24,090 nt of DNA, taken from positions 1 to 24,090 of the forward strand of contig PXDL01000565.1 of the NCBI GenBank assembly GCA_003566395.1. Reading direction: 5' to 3'. This DNA is from Balneolia bacterium. GTDB lineage: Bacteria; Bacteroidota; Rhodothermia; Balneolales; Cyclonatronaceae. Under the pieces are notes generated by a model, which worked only from the letters and a program-made list of their open reading frames with translations, did not search any database and was not told the origin of the DNA. Below are positions 1-6,627 of this stretch, piece by piece (position 1 is the stretch's first letter; each line of letters opens with the position of its first letter). Made by a program: the position numbers and the translations under genes.

Positions 1-574
1 ATTGTTTCATCGGTTTCCGTACAACCGGAAACCCGCCCACTTCGCTTTTTCCGTCTATAACTTCTTCATTTGCAAGCACGGTTCCAAGCTCGGGACACCA
101 ATTAACGGCAACATCAGCCTGGTACGCCAAACCTTTTTCATAGAGCTTAAGAAAAATCCACTGTGTCCATTTAAAATAATCAGGTGAAGTAGTGTTGATC
201 TCCCGATCCCAGTCGTAGGAAAAGCCGAGTGCTTTTAGCTGACGCCGGAATCCTTCAATATTTTTTTCAGTAGTGATGCGCGGATGTGTACCGGTTTTTA
301 CAGCATACTGCTCGGCCGGTAGCCCGAAGGCGTCCCATCCCATCGGATGAAGTACATTGAAGCCGTTCATGCGCTTGTATCTCGCGATGATATCCGTAGC
401 CGTATATCCCTCGGGGTGACCCACATGAAGCCCGGCACCGCTCGGATAGGGGAACATATCCAGCACGTAATATTTCGGACGGGATGTATCTGAGTCGCTT
501 GTCTTAAAGGTCTTGTGTTTATCCCAGTATTGCTGCCATTTCGGCTCAATAGCCGAGGGGGTATAATCACTCAT
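1..574 (-). CDS. leuS: Leucyl-tRNA synthetase, N-terminal part (truncated by window edge)
   Basis: Charges tRNA-Leu with leucine in the cytoplasm. The reading frame opens at the ATG at 574-572 (MSDYTPSAIEPKWQQYWD) and runs open for about 191 codons to base 1, so the 3' end lies outside the window. The class I HIGH-type signature is present as PYPSGAGLHVGHPEGY, followed by GWDAFGLPAEQYA and, further on, WDREINTTSPDYFKWTQWIF and AVNWCPELGTVLANEEV. All of these are hallmark LeuRS segments. The CP1 editing domain and the KMSKS loop are not in view. The start is supported by the normal spacing from the N-terminus to the HIGH motif (about 50 residues). A leader of about 130 bases separates it from a candidate -7 box at 713-720. 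It is divergent from the M20 peptidase gene. Confidence 0.96.
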   Translation of the reverse strand, partial: MSDYTPSAIEPKWQQYWDKHKTFKTSDSDTSRPKYYVLDMFPYPSGAGLHVGHPEGYTATDIIARYKRMNGFNVLHPMGWDAFGLPAEQYAVKTGTHPRITTEKNIEGFRRQLKALGFSYDWDREINTTSPDYFKWTQWIFLKLYEKGLAYQADVAVNWCPELGTVLANEEVIDGKSEVGGFPVVRKPMKQ

Positions 575-620
575 GGATTTTAACTCTGTAATAGGTGTGT
601 TTCGGTTTGGCCGATTTCTC

Positions 621-641
621 AGAAGGCTTTGCAAGGCCGGT
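621..641 (-). repeat. Dispersed 21-base repeat, copy 1
   Basis: The reverse complement of 621-641 matches 4313-4333 at 19 of 21 positions. The shared core is TGCAAAGCCTTCT and the two differences are adjacent (CC here, TT in the other copy). Both copies lie in intergenic DNA between divergent genes. Two copies alone do not define a repeat family. Confidence 0.45.
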
Positions 642-663
642 ATTTTTCCTCCGGGGTTGAATA

Positions 664-682
664 CAACCAAAATATCTGGTTG
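664..682 (-). promoter_or_regulatory. Hairpin in the leuS leader
   Basis: CAACCA (664-669) and TGGTTG (677-682) form a perfect 6-bp stem with an AT-rich 7-base loop. It lies between the candidate leuS -7 box and the leuS ATG, so it would be in the 5' untranslated RNA. No U-tract follows on the leuS strand, so it is not a convincing attenuator. Its function is unknown. Confidence 0.35.
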
Positions 683-712
683 ATCAAAGTCTTCTTTCGT
701 TGAATAAACCCG

Positions 713-720
713 CAAATATA
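713..720 (-). promoter_or_regulatory. Candidate leuS promoter, -7 box
   Basis: The minus strand reads TATATTTG, an exact match to the Bacteroidota sigma-A -7 consensus TAnnTTTG. The same octamer precedes ileS at 10949-10956. A TTG lies at 737-735, with a spacer of about 14 bases. That is shorter than the usual 18 to 20, so the -33 element is uncertain. Confidence 0.5.
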
Positions 721-760
721 AGGAATCACAGGTGCAAGTGCCGTGAACGAACGAAATTAT

Positions 761-790
761 TCTGTTTTATGAACGAAGTAGTTATTTTTG
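761..790 (+). promoter_or_regulatory. Candidate promoter of the M20 peptidase gene
   Basis: TATTTTTG at 783-790 matches the TAnnTTTG -7 consensus. TCTG at 761-764 sits 18 bases upstream as a possible imperfect -33 TTTG. Transcription would begin near 797, downstream of the ATG at 788, which makes the in-frame ATG at 911 the more credible translation start. Confidence 0.5.
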
Positions 791-910
791 CCCTTCTGCA
801 ATAATGCGCTATTATTGGCGACTCATCCTTTAACAGATACGGTTTCGGACCTGCAATTATGCCGTTGCAGTACGGATAGCCGCTTTCTGCCTGAAAACGA
901 AACCCGGTGC

Positions 911-2440
911 ATGCTGTACTCTTTTTTTGCCTTACTCGCACTTTTTATTATTACAACGCTCACGCGCACCGTACTTCTGTCGCGAAGAGAAAAAGTTACG
1001 GCCGATTTCAGAGAGGTAAAGGTCCGGCTTCATGAGGCTGTGGAGCGGCTGAGCCGGGCTATTCAGTTTAAGACTATCTCCCGCCAGGACGCTCATAAAA
1101 TAGACGGGGAAGAGTTTAAAAAAATGCATGCTTTCCTCGAAGAGGCTTTCCCAAATGTGCACCGCTCTCTAAGTAAAGAAATTATCAATCACTATAGTTT
1201 GATGTTCACCTGGGAGGGTAGCAACCCGGATCTTAAGCCGGTTATGCTCACCTGTCATCTTGATGTGGTGCCGGTTGAACCCGGTACCGAGCAGGATTGG
1301 GATCATCCGCCGTTTCAGGGGAAAATTACCGATGAATATATTTACGGCCGCGGCACCATGGATGTGCAGTCCGGGGTTATGGCAATTCTTGAGGGAGCTG
1401 AAGCTTTGTTAGAGCAGGGATTCAGTCCCGAGCGTACCATCATACTGGGATTCGGCCATGATGAGGAGATCGACGGTGAATTCGGAGCCAGCGAAATCGG
1501 CCGTGTACTTCATGAGCGTGGCACCGAACTTGAGTTTTTGCTGGATGAAGGTCTGCCCGTAGTAGAAGAACTTATCGAAGGCATTAAATGCCCGGTAGCG
1601 CTGGTGGCTATCGCCGAAAAAGGCTACCTGAGCCTGGAACTAAGTATCGAGACCGAAGGCGGACACTCTTCCGTGCCTCAGGGAAAAACCTCTATCGCGC
1701 GCCTCGGCGAGGCTCTTCATCGTCTCGAGGAAAACCCGCTGCCTGCCAAATTCGACGGACTGGTCAAATCCACGTTTGAGTCGCTTTGCTCGGGTATGCC
1801 GCTTCCGCTTCGCTATGTTTTTGCCAATCTTTGGATGTTTAAAGGGCCACTGAAACGTTTTTTGGCGACCATTCCGGCGACCGATGCAGCGCTTCGTACC
1901 ACAACCGCAACCACCATTTTCGAGTCGGGAGTGAAGGAAAACGTCATTCCCACACTTGCCAGGGCCGTGGTCAATTTTCGGATTCATCCAAACGACTCAC
2001 TTGAAAGCGTCATCGAACACGTAAGGCGGGTTATTAATGATGATGCCATCAAAATTGAAAAGAAGTTCGGCTTTATCGAGCCTTCGCTTGTTTCTTCTGT
2101 GAAAAACGAGCCTTTCCAGCAGCTGTCCCGTTCTATTCGTCAGGTTTTTCCGGAAGTCGTGGTTGCTCCTTCCTTGATGGTCGGGGCCACCGACGCCCGG
2201 CATTACTCGGCCCTCACGCCCAATATTTATCGCTTTTTCCCGCTGCGTGCCGAGCAAAGCGACCTCGACCGCGTGCACGGAACCAATGAACGGCTATCAA
2301 TCCAGAACTATGGCGAGATGATTCAGTTTTACGCCCGGTTAATGATCAATGCAGCGGCCGTGAATCCCCGTACATCAATTTCGGCCAATTTTAAGCCTGT
2401 TGATGAAATCAAGGATGAAAGAAAGGTAAAGGCGAGCTGA
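911..2440 (+). CDS. Membrane-anchored M20 metallopeptidase, PM20D1-like
   Basis: A two-zinc amidohydrolase of the M20 family. Its closest named relative by motif is PM20D1, which hydrolyses and synthesises N-acyl amino acids, but the substrate here is unknown. From the ATG at 911 it is 509 residues, close to human PM20D1. Residues about 2-20 form one hydrophobic helix (LYSFFALLALFIITTL), so it is probably membrane-anchored. Metal ligands read H116 (HLDVVP), D151 (GRGTMDVQSG), E186, D212 and H431 (TDARHY). The catalytic base is E185 in HDEEIDGEFGA, and GGHSS marks the lid/dimerisation domain. The frame is open from an ATG at 788, but that codon lies in a candidate -7 box and its 41 extra residues are not signal-like, so I chose 911. 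The gene converges on the GNAT-nitrilase gene with 7 bases between stop codons. Confidence 0.92.
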   Translation: MLYSFFALLALFIITTLTRTVLLSRREKVTADFREVKVRLHEAVERLSRAIQFKTISRQDAHKIDGEEFKKMHAFLEEAFPNVHRSLSKEIINHYSLMFTWEGSNPDLKPVMLTCHLDVVPVEPGTEQDWDHPPFQGKITDEYIYGRGTMDVQSGVMAILEGAEALLEQGFSPERTIILGFGHDEEIDGEFGASEIGRVLHERGTELEFLLDEGLPVVEELIEGIKCPVALVAIAEKGYLSLELSIETEGGHSSVPQGKTSIARLGEALHRLEENPLPAKFDGLVKSTFESLCSGMPLPLRYVFANLWMFKGPLKRFLATIPATDAALRTTTATTIFESGVKENVIPTLARAVVNFRIHPNDSLESVIEHVRRVINDDAIKIEKKFGFIEPSLVSSVKNEPFQQLSRSIRQVFPEVVVAPSLMVGATDARHYSALTPNIYRFFPLRAEQSDLDRVHGTNERLSIQNYGEMIQFYARLMINAAAVNPRTSISANFKPVDEIKDERKVKAS

Positions 2441-2447
2441 ATCAGCT
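2435..2447. terminator. Palindrome at convergent gene ends, possible bidirectional terminator
   Basis: AGCTGA-A-TCAGCT is a 6+6 inverted repeat. It contains the M20 stop codon (TGA, 2438-2440) and abuts the stop of the opposing gene (2448-2450). The DNA beyond it on the plus strand is T/A-rich but has no clean T-run. A very similar palindrome lies at the other tightly convergent junction, 19582-19595. Confidence 0.35.
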
Positions 2448-4043
2448 TTAATCAAGATTTTCGGGATCGGTCAGGCCTTTTTCATTGAGGTGCAGAATAA
2501 TTTCATCATTGCTGATGTGCCTGAAATTTATATTATAGAGGTCTTTTCGCCGGTCTTTGAGCGGAGTAACCGTTCCGTTATGCCGGGTACGGCGAAGCAC
2601 TTCAAGATCCACATCGGCTATGACAACCATCTCGGTATTTTCTTCGGAAATCGCCACAATACCGTCTCGTGAAAACGGAAAGTCCGAAGGTGTAAATATG
2701 GCCGATTGCGCATACTGAATATCCATGTTTGGAACCGACGGAATGTTGCCGACCGTGCCCGCAATAGCCACGTAAATCTGATTTTCAATAGCGCGAGCCT
2801 GGGCCGTAATCCGAACTCTGGTGAAGCCGTGTCGTTCGTCGGTGCAGTAGGGAACAAAAAGAATTTGCGCGCCATGATCCACCGCATAGCGTGCCAGTTC
2901 CGGGAATTCCACATCATAACAGATATTGATTGCTACACGTCCCCGGTCGGTGTCGAATACCTTTGGTTCGGAGCCGGGTTGCACCCCCCACCACTGACGC
3001 TCGGAAGGTGTTACGTGAATCTTGTACTGAGAGTCAATTTTGCCGTCGCGATGGAAAAGGTAGGAGACGTTGTACACGCGATCGTTTTCCAGGGTAAAAT
3101 GTGAGCCGCCAATGATATTTACGTTGTAGCGTATGGCCATTTCATTGAAAAACTCCACATACTGGTCGGTGAAGCGGCCCAATTCCCGTGCGGCCGCGCC
3201 CGGTCGTTTTTCGCCCACAAAGCTTAGAAGTTGCGTAGTTAGTAATTCCGGGAAAAGGACGAAGTCTGATTTGTATTCGGATGCCACATCCACAAAATAT
3301 TCTATTTGCTGGGCGAAATCGTCGAAGCTGGAGATTTTCCGCATCTTGTACTGTACGCAGCAAATACGCGCCGGAGACGAGGAGACTTTAAGCTTCGGAG
3401 CGGTGTGTTCGTACTCCAGGTTCACCCATTCCAAAAGCGTGGCGAAGTAGCTGGAATCCACATCGTCGGGCAGGTAATTTTTGATGATGCGCTTTACCGT
3501 AAATCCGTTTTTGAGCTGAAATGTCAGAACCGGGTCCTCCAGCTTTTTATCCATCACAGCATCCACATACTCGGATACACGCAGCTCGTCCTGAAACTTG
3601 TGATAGTTGGGCAATCTCCCGCCCACAAGAATTCGCTTCAGGTTCAGCTTTCGGCACAGTTCTTTTCGGGCTTCATATAACCGGCGTCCGATTTTCATGC
3701 CCCGATGTTCGGGATCAACCATAACCTCAATGCCGTAGAGGGTGTCCCCTTCATCGTCGTGGTTACGGATGTACCCTTCGTCGGCAATTTCATCCCAGGT
3801 GTGGTTCATCGAATATTCGTCCAGATCAAGGACAAGAGCGCTTGATGACCCTACGAGCTCATCATTCAAAAAAACACCGATCTGCCCATCCTGAAACTGA
3901 TAAATCTGGCTTTCAAACTGAGATTTTGTAGTAGGATCCATATCCCCGAAACAGCGCTTCTGCAATTTCAGAAGAGCTTTGTAGTCTTTTTTGGTGAGGG
4001 GTCTTACTTCAATATTGTCAACAAGATCGGGGTTTACATTCAT
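2448..4043 (-). CDS. Bifunctional GNAT acetyltransferase / carbon-nitrogen hydrolase
   Basis: A 531-residue two-domain fusion. Residues about 11-200 are a GNAT N-acetyltransferase with the acetyl-CoA-binding motif A at about 104-129 (GIEVMVDPEHRGMKIGRRLY). Residues about 226-505 are a nitrilase-superfamily domain with the full triad: E266 in LFPELL, K341 in YKIHVTPSERQWW, and C375 in INICYDVEFPE. The intact triad implies hydrolysis of an amide or nitrile-like bond. GNAT-nitrilase fusions of this architecture are known in Bacteroidota and other bacteria, but I know of no assigned substrate. It has no signal peptide, so it is cytoplasmic. It converges on the M20 gene and diverges from ppx across 535 bases. 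The start at 4043 gives a normal GNAT N-terminus, NIEVRPLTKKDY. Confidence 0.93.
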   Translation of the reverse strand: MNVNPDLVDNIEVRPLTKKDYKALLKLQKRCFGDMDPTTKSQFESQIYQFQDGQIGVFLNDELVGSSSALVLDLDEYSMNHTWDEIADEGYIRNHDDEGDTLYGIEVMVDPEHRGMKIGRRLYEARKELCRKLNLKRILVGGRLPNYHKFQDELRVSEYVDAVMDKKLEDPVLTFQLKNGFTVKRIIKNYLPDDVDSSYFATLLEWVNLEYEHTAPKLKVSSSPARICCVQYKMRKISSFDDFAQQIEYFVDVASEYKSDFVLFPELLTTQLLSFVGEKRPGAAARELGRFTDQYVEFFNEMAIRYNVNIIGGSHFTLENDRVYNVSYLFHRDGKIDSQYKIHVTPSERQWWGVQPGSEPKVFDTDRGRVAINICYDVEFPELARYAVDHGAQILFVPYCTDERHGFTRVRITAQARAIENQIYVAIAGTVGNIPSVPNMDIQYAQSAIFTPSDFPFSRDGIVAISEENTEMVVIADVDLEVLRRTRHNGTVTPLKDRRKDLYNINFRHISNDEIILHLNEKGLTDPENLD

Positions 4044-4135
4044 CGGGAAATTTATTTAGATGCTGGAAAATACAAGTTCAGGAAACGTGTGCAGTGTAGA
4101 GTCGGAAAACGCCGGCCGATAAAAAAGTGTTGTGA

Positions 4136-4149
4136 GTGCAAATTTGCAC
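4136..4149. promoter_or_regulatory. Perfect 14-bp palindrome, possible operator
   Basis: GTGCAAATTTGCAC is identical to its own reverse complement over all 14 bases. It lies about 93 bases upstream of the GNAT-nitrilase start and about 430 upstream of ppx. The size and symmetry suit a dimeric regulator, but no regulator gene is nearby. Confidence 0.35.
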
Positions 4150-4199
4150 GGAATCAGCGGTTTAGGGCTGTTTCATAAATCAATGTGCTGATGCAGCTT

Positions 4200-4490
4200 T
4201 ATCGGAAGGCTTCGGGAAAGCAGGAAACTTGGTCGTAATCATCGCCCAATCAAAAATGAAACCGCAGCACCCTGAAGCTTCGGGGTTTGGAAAATTTCAG
4301 TTTTTGACAAAGACCGGTTTTGCAAAGCCTTCTATCAACAAATGAATATACCGTTTAGATTCCAAAAATGAGCTGTTTTTCAGGCTCAACTAAAGATCGA
4401 ATAAACTTCAGGGGTTGTAAATGCAAAGCTTTAAAGTCGGGATCAAATGCAAAGAGTTGCGGTTAGTCGGTCTTCTGTAGCCTTCCGATA
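4200..4490. repeat. Widely spaced 12-bp inverted repeat
   Basis: TATCGGAAGGCT at 4200-4211 is the exact reverse complement of 4479-4490. The arms enclose 267 bases with no open reading frame of note. This could be the ends of a small non-autonomous element or an accident of chance. I see no flanking target duplication. Confidence 0.3.
4313..4333 (+). repeat. Dispersed 21-base repeat, copy 2
   Basis: Matches the reverse complement of 621-641 at 19 of 21 positions, with core TGCAAAGCCTTCT. It lies inside the segment bounded by the 12-bp inverted repeat. Confidence 0.45.
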
Positions 4491-4578
4491 GTCTATTCCC
4501 GTTGTTAGGAAATTGCATCTATTTTGATACTTTAAGATTGATCAATGTCAGAAAAAATCACAATCACTACAAGTTTCT

Positions 4579-6123
4579 ATGCCGTACAAACGAATCGCAG
4601 CCATCGACCTGGGGACCAACTCATTTCATGCCGTAATTGTTGATATTCAGGCCGACGGGCGCTATGCAATCGTGGATGCGCTCAAAGAAATGGTTCGGCT
4701 GGGAAGAAATGGTGTGGGCAAGCCGCTCTCTCAGGAAGACATGCAGCTTGGGCTTGAAGCACTGAAGAAAATAAAACGCCTTTGCGACCACCGTGATGTG
4801 GAACAAATTATTGCATACGCCACTTCCGCGATACGGGAAGCTCCGAACGGCGGTGATTTCGTGCAGCTTGTAATTGATGAACTGGATTTTAAAATTCAGG
4901 CGATTCCGGGCTATAAAGAGGCCCAGCTAATCGGCCACGCCGTAATGCACGGAATGGCTCTCGGCGAAAGCACTTCGCTGGTGATGGATATCGGAGGCGG
5001 GAGCACGGAGTTTGTCATTCTCAACAATTCCGAATTTTATTACCTGGTCAGTCGGAAAATCGGGGTTTCGAGAATGACGGCAGATTACGTGAAAAGCGAT
5101 CCCATCAAAAAAAAGGAAATCAAGGCTATATACGATCACTACAAGAAAGAGCTTACGATGCTTAACGGTCAGGTGGAGCAGTATAAGCCCGATACGCTGA
5201 TCGGCTCTTCCGGTACCATGCAGAATATTGCCGCCATGATTGCCGCTCATAAAGGCCATGATGTGAGTCTGACCCTGAATGAGTTCGAATACACGGCAGA
5301 CGATTTTTTTCAGTTCTATGAATCTTTCATCGGGTTGGACCGCAAGCAGCGTCTGAAAACCAAAGGACTGGATGATAAACGCGTTGATTTTATTATTCCG
5401 GGGCTGATTCTGGTCAAATTCGTGCTCGAGAAATATGGAATCAAAAAAATCAAGACGTCTGTACAGGCGATGCGTGAAGGCATCATTATAGCGTATATTA
5501 AGAATGAAATGAAAATCCTGGAGCTGCTGGCACAGTTCCCGGATACCAGACGCCGAAGTGTTTATGAATTGCTTAGAAAGTATCGCTGGCACGAGGAGCA
5601 CTCCAAACACGTAGCCGGGCTTGCCCTCAAACTTTTTGACGATCTCCAACAATGGCATAAACTGGGGTATTCCGACCGGGAATTGCTCGAATATGCTTCG
5701 CTTATGCATGATATCGGCTACCATATATCAAATCGAAAGCATCACAAGCACTCGCTTTATATCATCACACATTCAAACCTGAAGGGGTTTACGCAGGAGG
5801 AGATTCAGGTGATGGCTCATGTTGCGCGCTATCATCGGAGATCAACACCTAAGAAAAGACATGCCCTATATGCCGCACTGCCCGAGCAACAGCAAAACCG
5901 GATATGTAAGCTTGCAGCACTGTTACGCCTTGCCGACGGGCTTGACCGAAGCCACTACCAAAACGTCATTTACCTGGAAACTGAAGTGAAAAGCAAGCTG
6001 AGCGTGCAGATTACAACAATGGCGGATCCTGAGCTGGAAATCTGGGGGGCTATGCGGAAACGCGAGCTGCTGGAAGAGATGATGCAGCGGCCGGTTGAGG
6101 TGGTCTCTGCCAATCACCCTTGA
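4579..6123 (+). CDS. ppx: Ppx/GppA family phosphatase with C-terminal HD domain
   Basis: Exopolyphosphatase / guanosine pentaphosphatase family, which degrades inorganic polyphosphate or converts pppGpp to ppGpp. The two activities cannot be separated from sequence alone. The 514 residues are the usual length of the long form. The N-terminal half is the actin-like ASKHA fold: phosphate-1 motif AAIDLGTNSFH at about 7-17 and MDIGGGSTEF near 136-145. The C-terminal part is a helical HD-type domain with EHSKHV near 337, HD at H377-D378 (SLMHDIGYH) and LLRLADGLDRSH near 450. The start is a clear ATG just before the first beta strand. It diverges from the GNAT-nitrilase gene and converges on sufU with 45 bases between. 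With the DksA-like gene close by, it may feed into (p)ppGpp signalling; that is inference. Confidence 0.93.
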   Translation: MPYKRIAAIDLGTNSFHAVIVDIQADGRYAIVDALKEMVRLGRNGVGKPLSQEDMQLGLEALKKIKRLCDHRDVEQIIAYATSAIREAPNGGDFVQLVIDELDFKIQAIPGYKEAQLIGHAVMHGMALGESTSLVMDIGGGSTEFVILNNSEFYYLVSRKIGVSRMTADYVKSDPIKKKEIKAIYDHYKKELTMLNGQVEQYKPDTLIGSSGTMQNIAAMIAAHKGHDVSLTLNEFEYTADDFFQFYESFIGLDRKQRLKTKGLDDKRVDFIIPGLILVKFVLEKYGIKKIKTSVQAMREGIIIAYIKNEMKILELLAQFPDTRRRSVYELLRKYRWHEEHSKHVAGLALKLFDDLQQWHKLGYSDRELLEYASLMHDIGYHISNRKHHKHSLYIITHSNLKGFTQEEIQVMAHVARYHRRSTPKKRHALYAALPEQQQNRICKLAALLRLADGLDRSHYQNVIYLETEVKSKLSVQITTMADPELEIWGAMRKRELLEEMMQRPVEVVSANHP

Positions 6124-6168
6124 TGAACCTGCCTGTGGCTTCATGTGATGAAGTGCCGCGAAAGGCAG

Positions 6169-6618
6169 TTACGGCTGTATTTCTTCAAGCGCCCGGAAAA
6201 AACTTTCCCAGGCAAGCGTAACACATTTCCGACGCGCGGGAAAATCGCTGATTTGAGCGAGAGCCGTCCACGGATGTTTTCTCAACCTTTGCGGGTCGGG
6301 TTCCGGGGTGTTGGGCTCGGTGAGTCGGATGACCTGTTTTTTAAGCGCGCGGGCTTCCTCAAGCGTGCGTCCACGGACAAAGCGGGCCAGAAAGGAGGCG
6401 GAAGCTCTGGACATCAGGCAGCCTTTAGCCTGGTAGCAAATGGCTTCAATAATTCCGCCCTCAACAATAAAAAACCACTGGACGCGGTCACCACAAACGG
6501 GATTGACGCCTTCAGCCCGGTGCGCATCGTCCCGAAGTTCTAATTGACTGCAATCCTGAAATGTGGTGTCACGGGCGGCTTCAATCAGGCTGCCCGTATA
6601 GAGAGAGGTGACCGACAT
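6169..6618 (-). CDS. sufU: SufU-type iron-sulfur cluster assembly protein
   Basis: A zinc-binding IscU-fold protein which, in its family, accepts persulfide sulfur from the cysteine desulfurase SufS. All four ligands of the SufU zinc site are present at family spacing: C42 and D44 in VNPVCGDRVQ, C67 in CYQAKGCLMSRASASF, and C132 in RRKCVTLAW. The insertion between the second and third Cys that separates SufU from IscU is present (about residues 85-125). Length is 149 residues, normal for SufU. It is the last gene of the ileS operon, starting 9 bases after the lspA stop. No sufB, sufC, sufD or sufS is in the window, so here it is separated from the genes it usually sits with. Confidence 0.93.
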   Translation of the reverse strand: MSVTSLYTGSLIEAARDTTFQDCSQLELRDDAHRAEGVNPVCGDRVQWFFIVEGGIIEAICYQAKGCLMSRASASFLARFVRGRTLEEARALKKQVIRLTEPNTPEPDPQRLRKHPWTALAQISDFPARRKCVTLAWESFFRALEEIQP

Positions 6619-6627
6619 AAGGTAGTG

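Larger units (their letters stand above)
575..910. other. Divergent intergenic region leuS / M20 peptidase
   Basis: This stretch of 336 bases has no gene I can support. It holds a candidate promoter for each side (713-720 on minus, 783-790 on plus). On the leuS leader side there is a perfect 6-bp hairpin, CAACCA at 664-669 pairing with TGGTTG at 677-682 over a 7-base loop. A 21-base segment (621-641) recurs in inverted orientation at 4313-4333. The possible upstream ATG at 788 lies inside the plus-strand -7 box, so I treat 788-910 as untranslated. Confidence 0.6.
4044..4578. other. Long divergent intergenic region with several inverted repeats
   Basis: These 535 bases lie between the GNAT-nitrilase gene (minus) and ppx (plus), with no credible gene on either strand. 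They hold a perfect 14-bp palindrome at 4136-4149 and a hairpin-forming segment at 4269-4286 (ACCCTG ... CGGGGT around AAGCTT). The arms of a 12-bp inverted repeat lie at 4200-4211 and 4479-4490, and one copy of a dispersed repeat at 4313-4333. Related TGCAAAG words occur at 4321, about 4421 and about 4447. No TAnnTTTG box matches cleanly. TATTTTG near 4520 and TACTTTAA near 4527 are weak candidates for ppx. It could be regulatory DNA or the worn remains of a small element. Confidence 0.5.

Noticed and set aside
4927..5724. 265-codon open frame on the minus strand inside ppx
   Set aside because: It lies wholly antisense to a gene with clear Ppx/GppA and HD motifs. The translated sequence shows no family features and is explained by codon bias of the sense gene.
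6139..6153. CTTCA/TGAAG hairpin between ppx and sufU as a terminator
   Set aside because: The 5-bp stem has no T-run on either side, which is too weak to call.
6145..6543. 132-codon plus-strand frame opposite sufU
   Set aside because: sufU on the other strand has all its zinc ligands and fits the operon, so this frame is a shadow.
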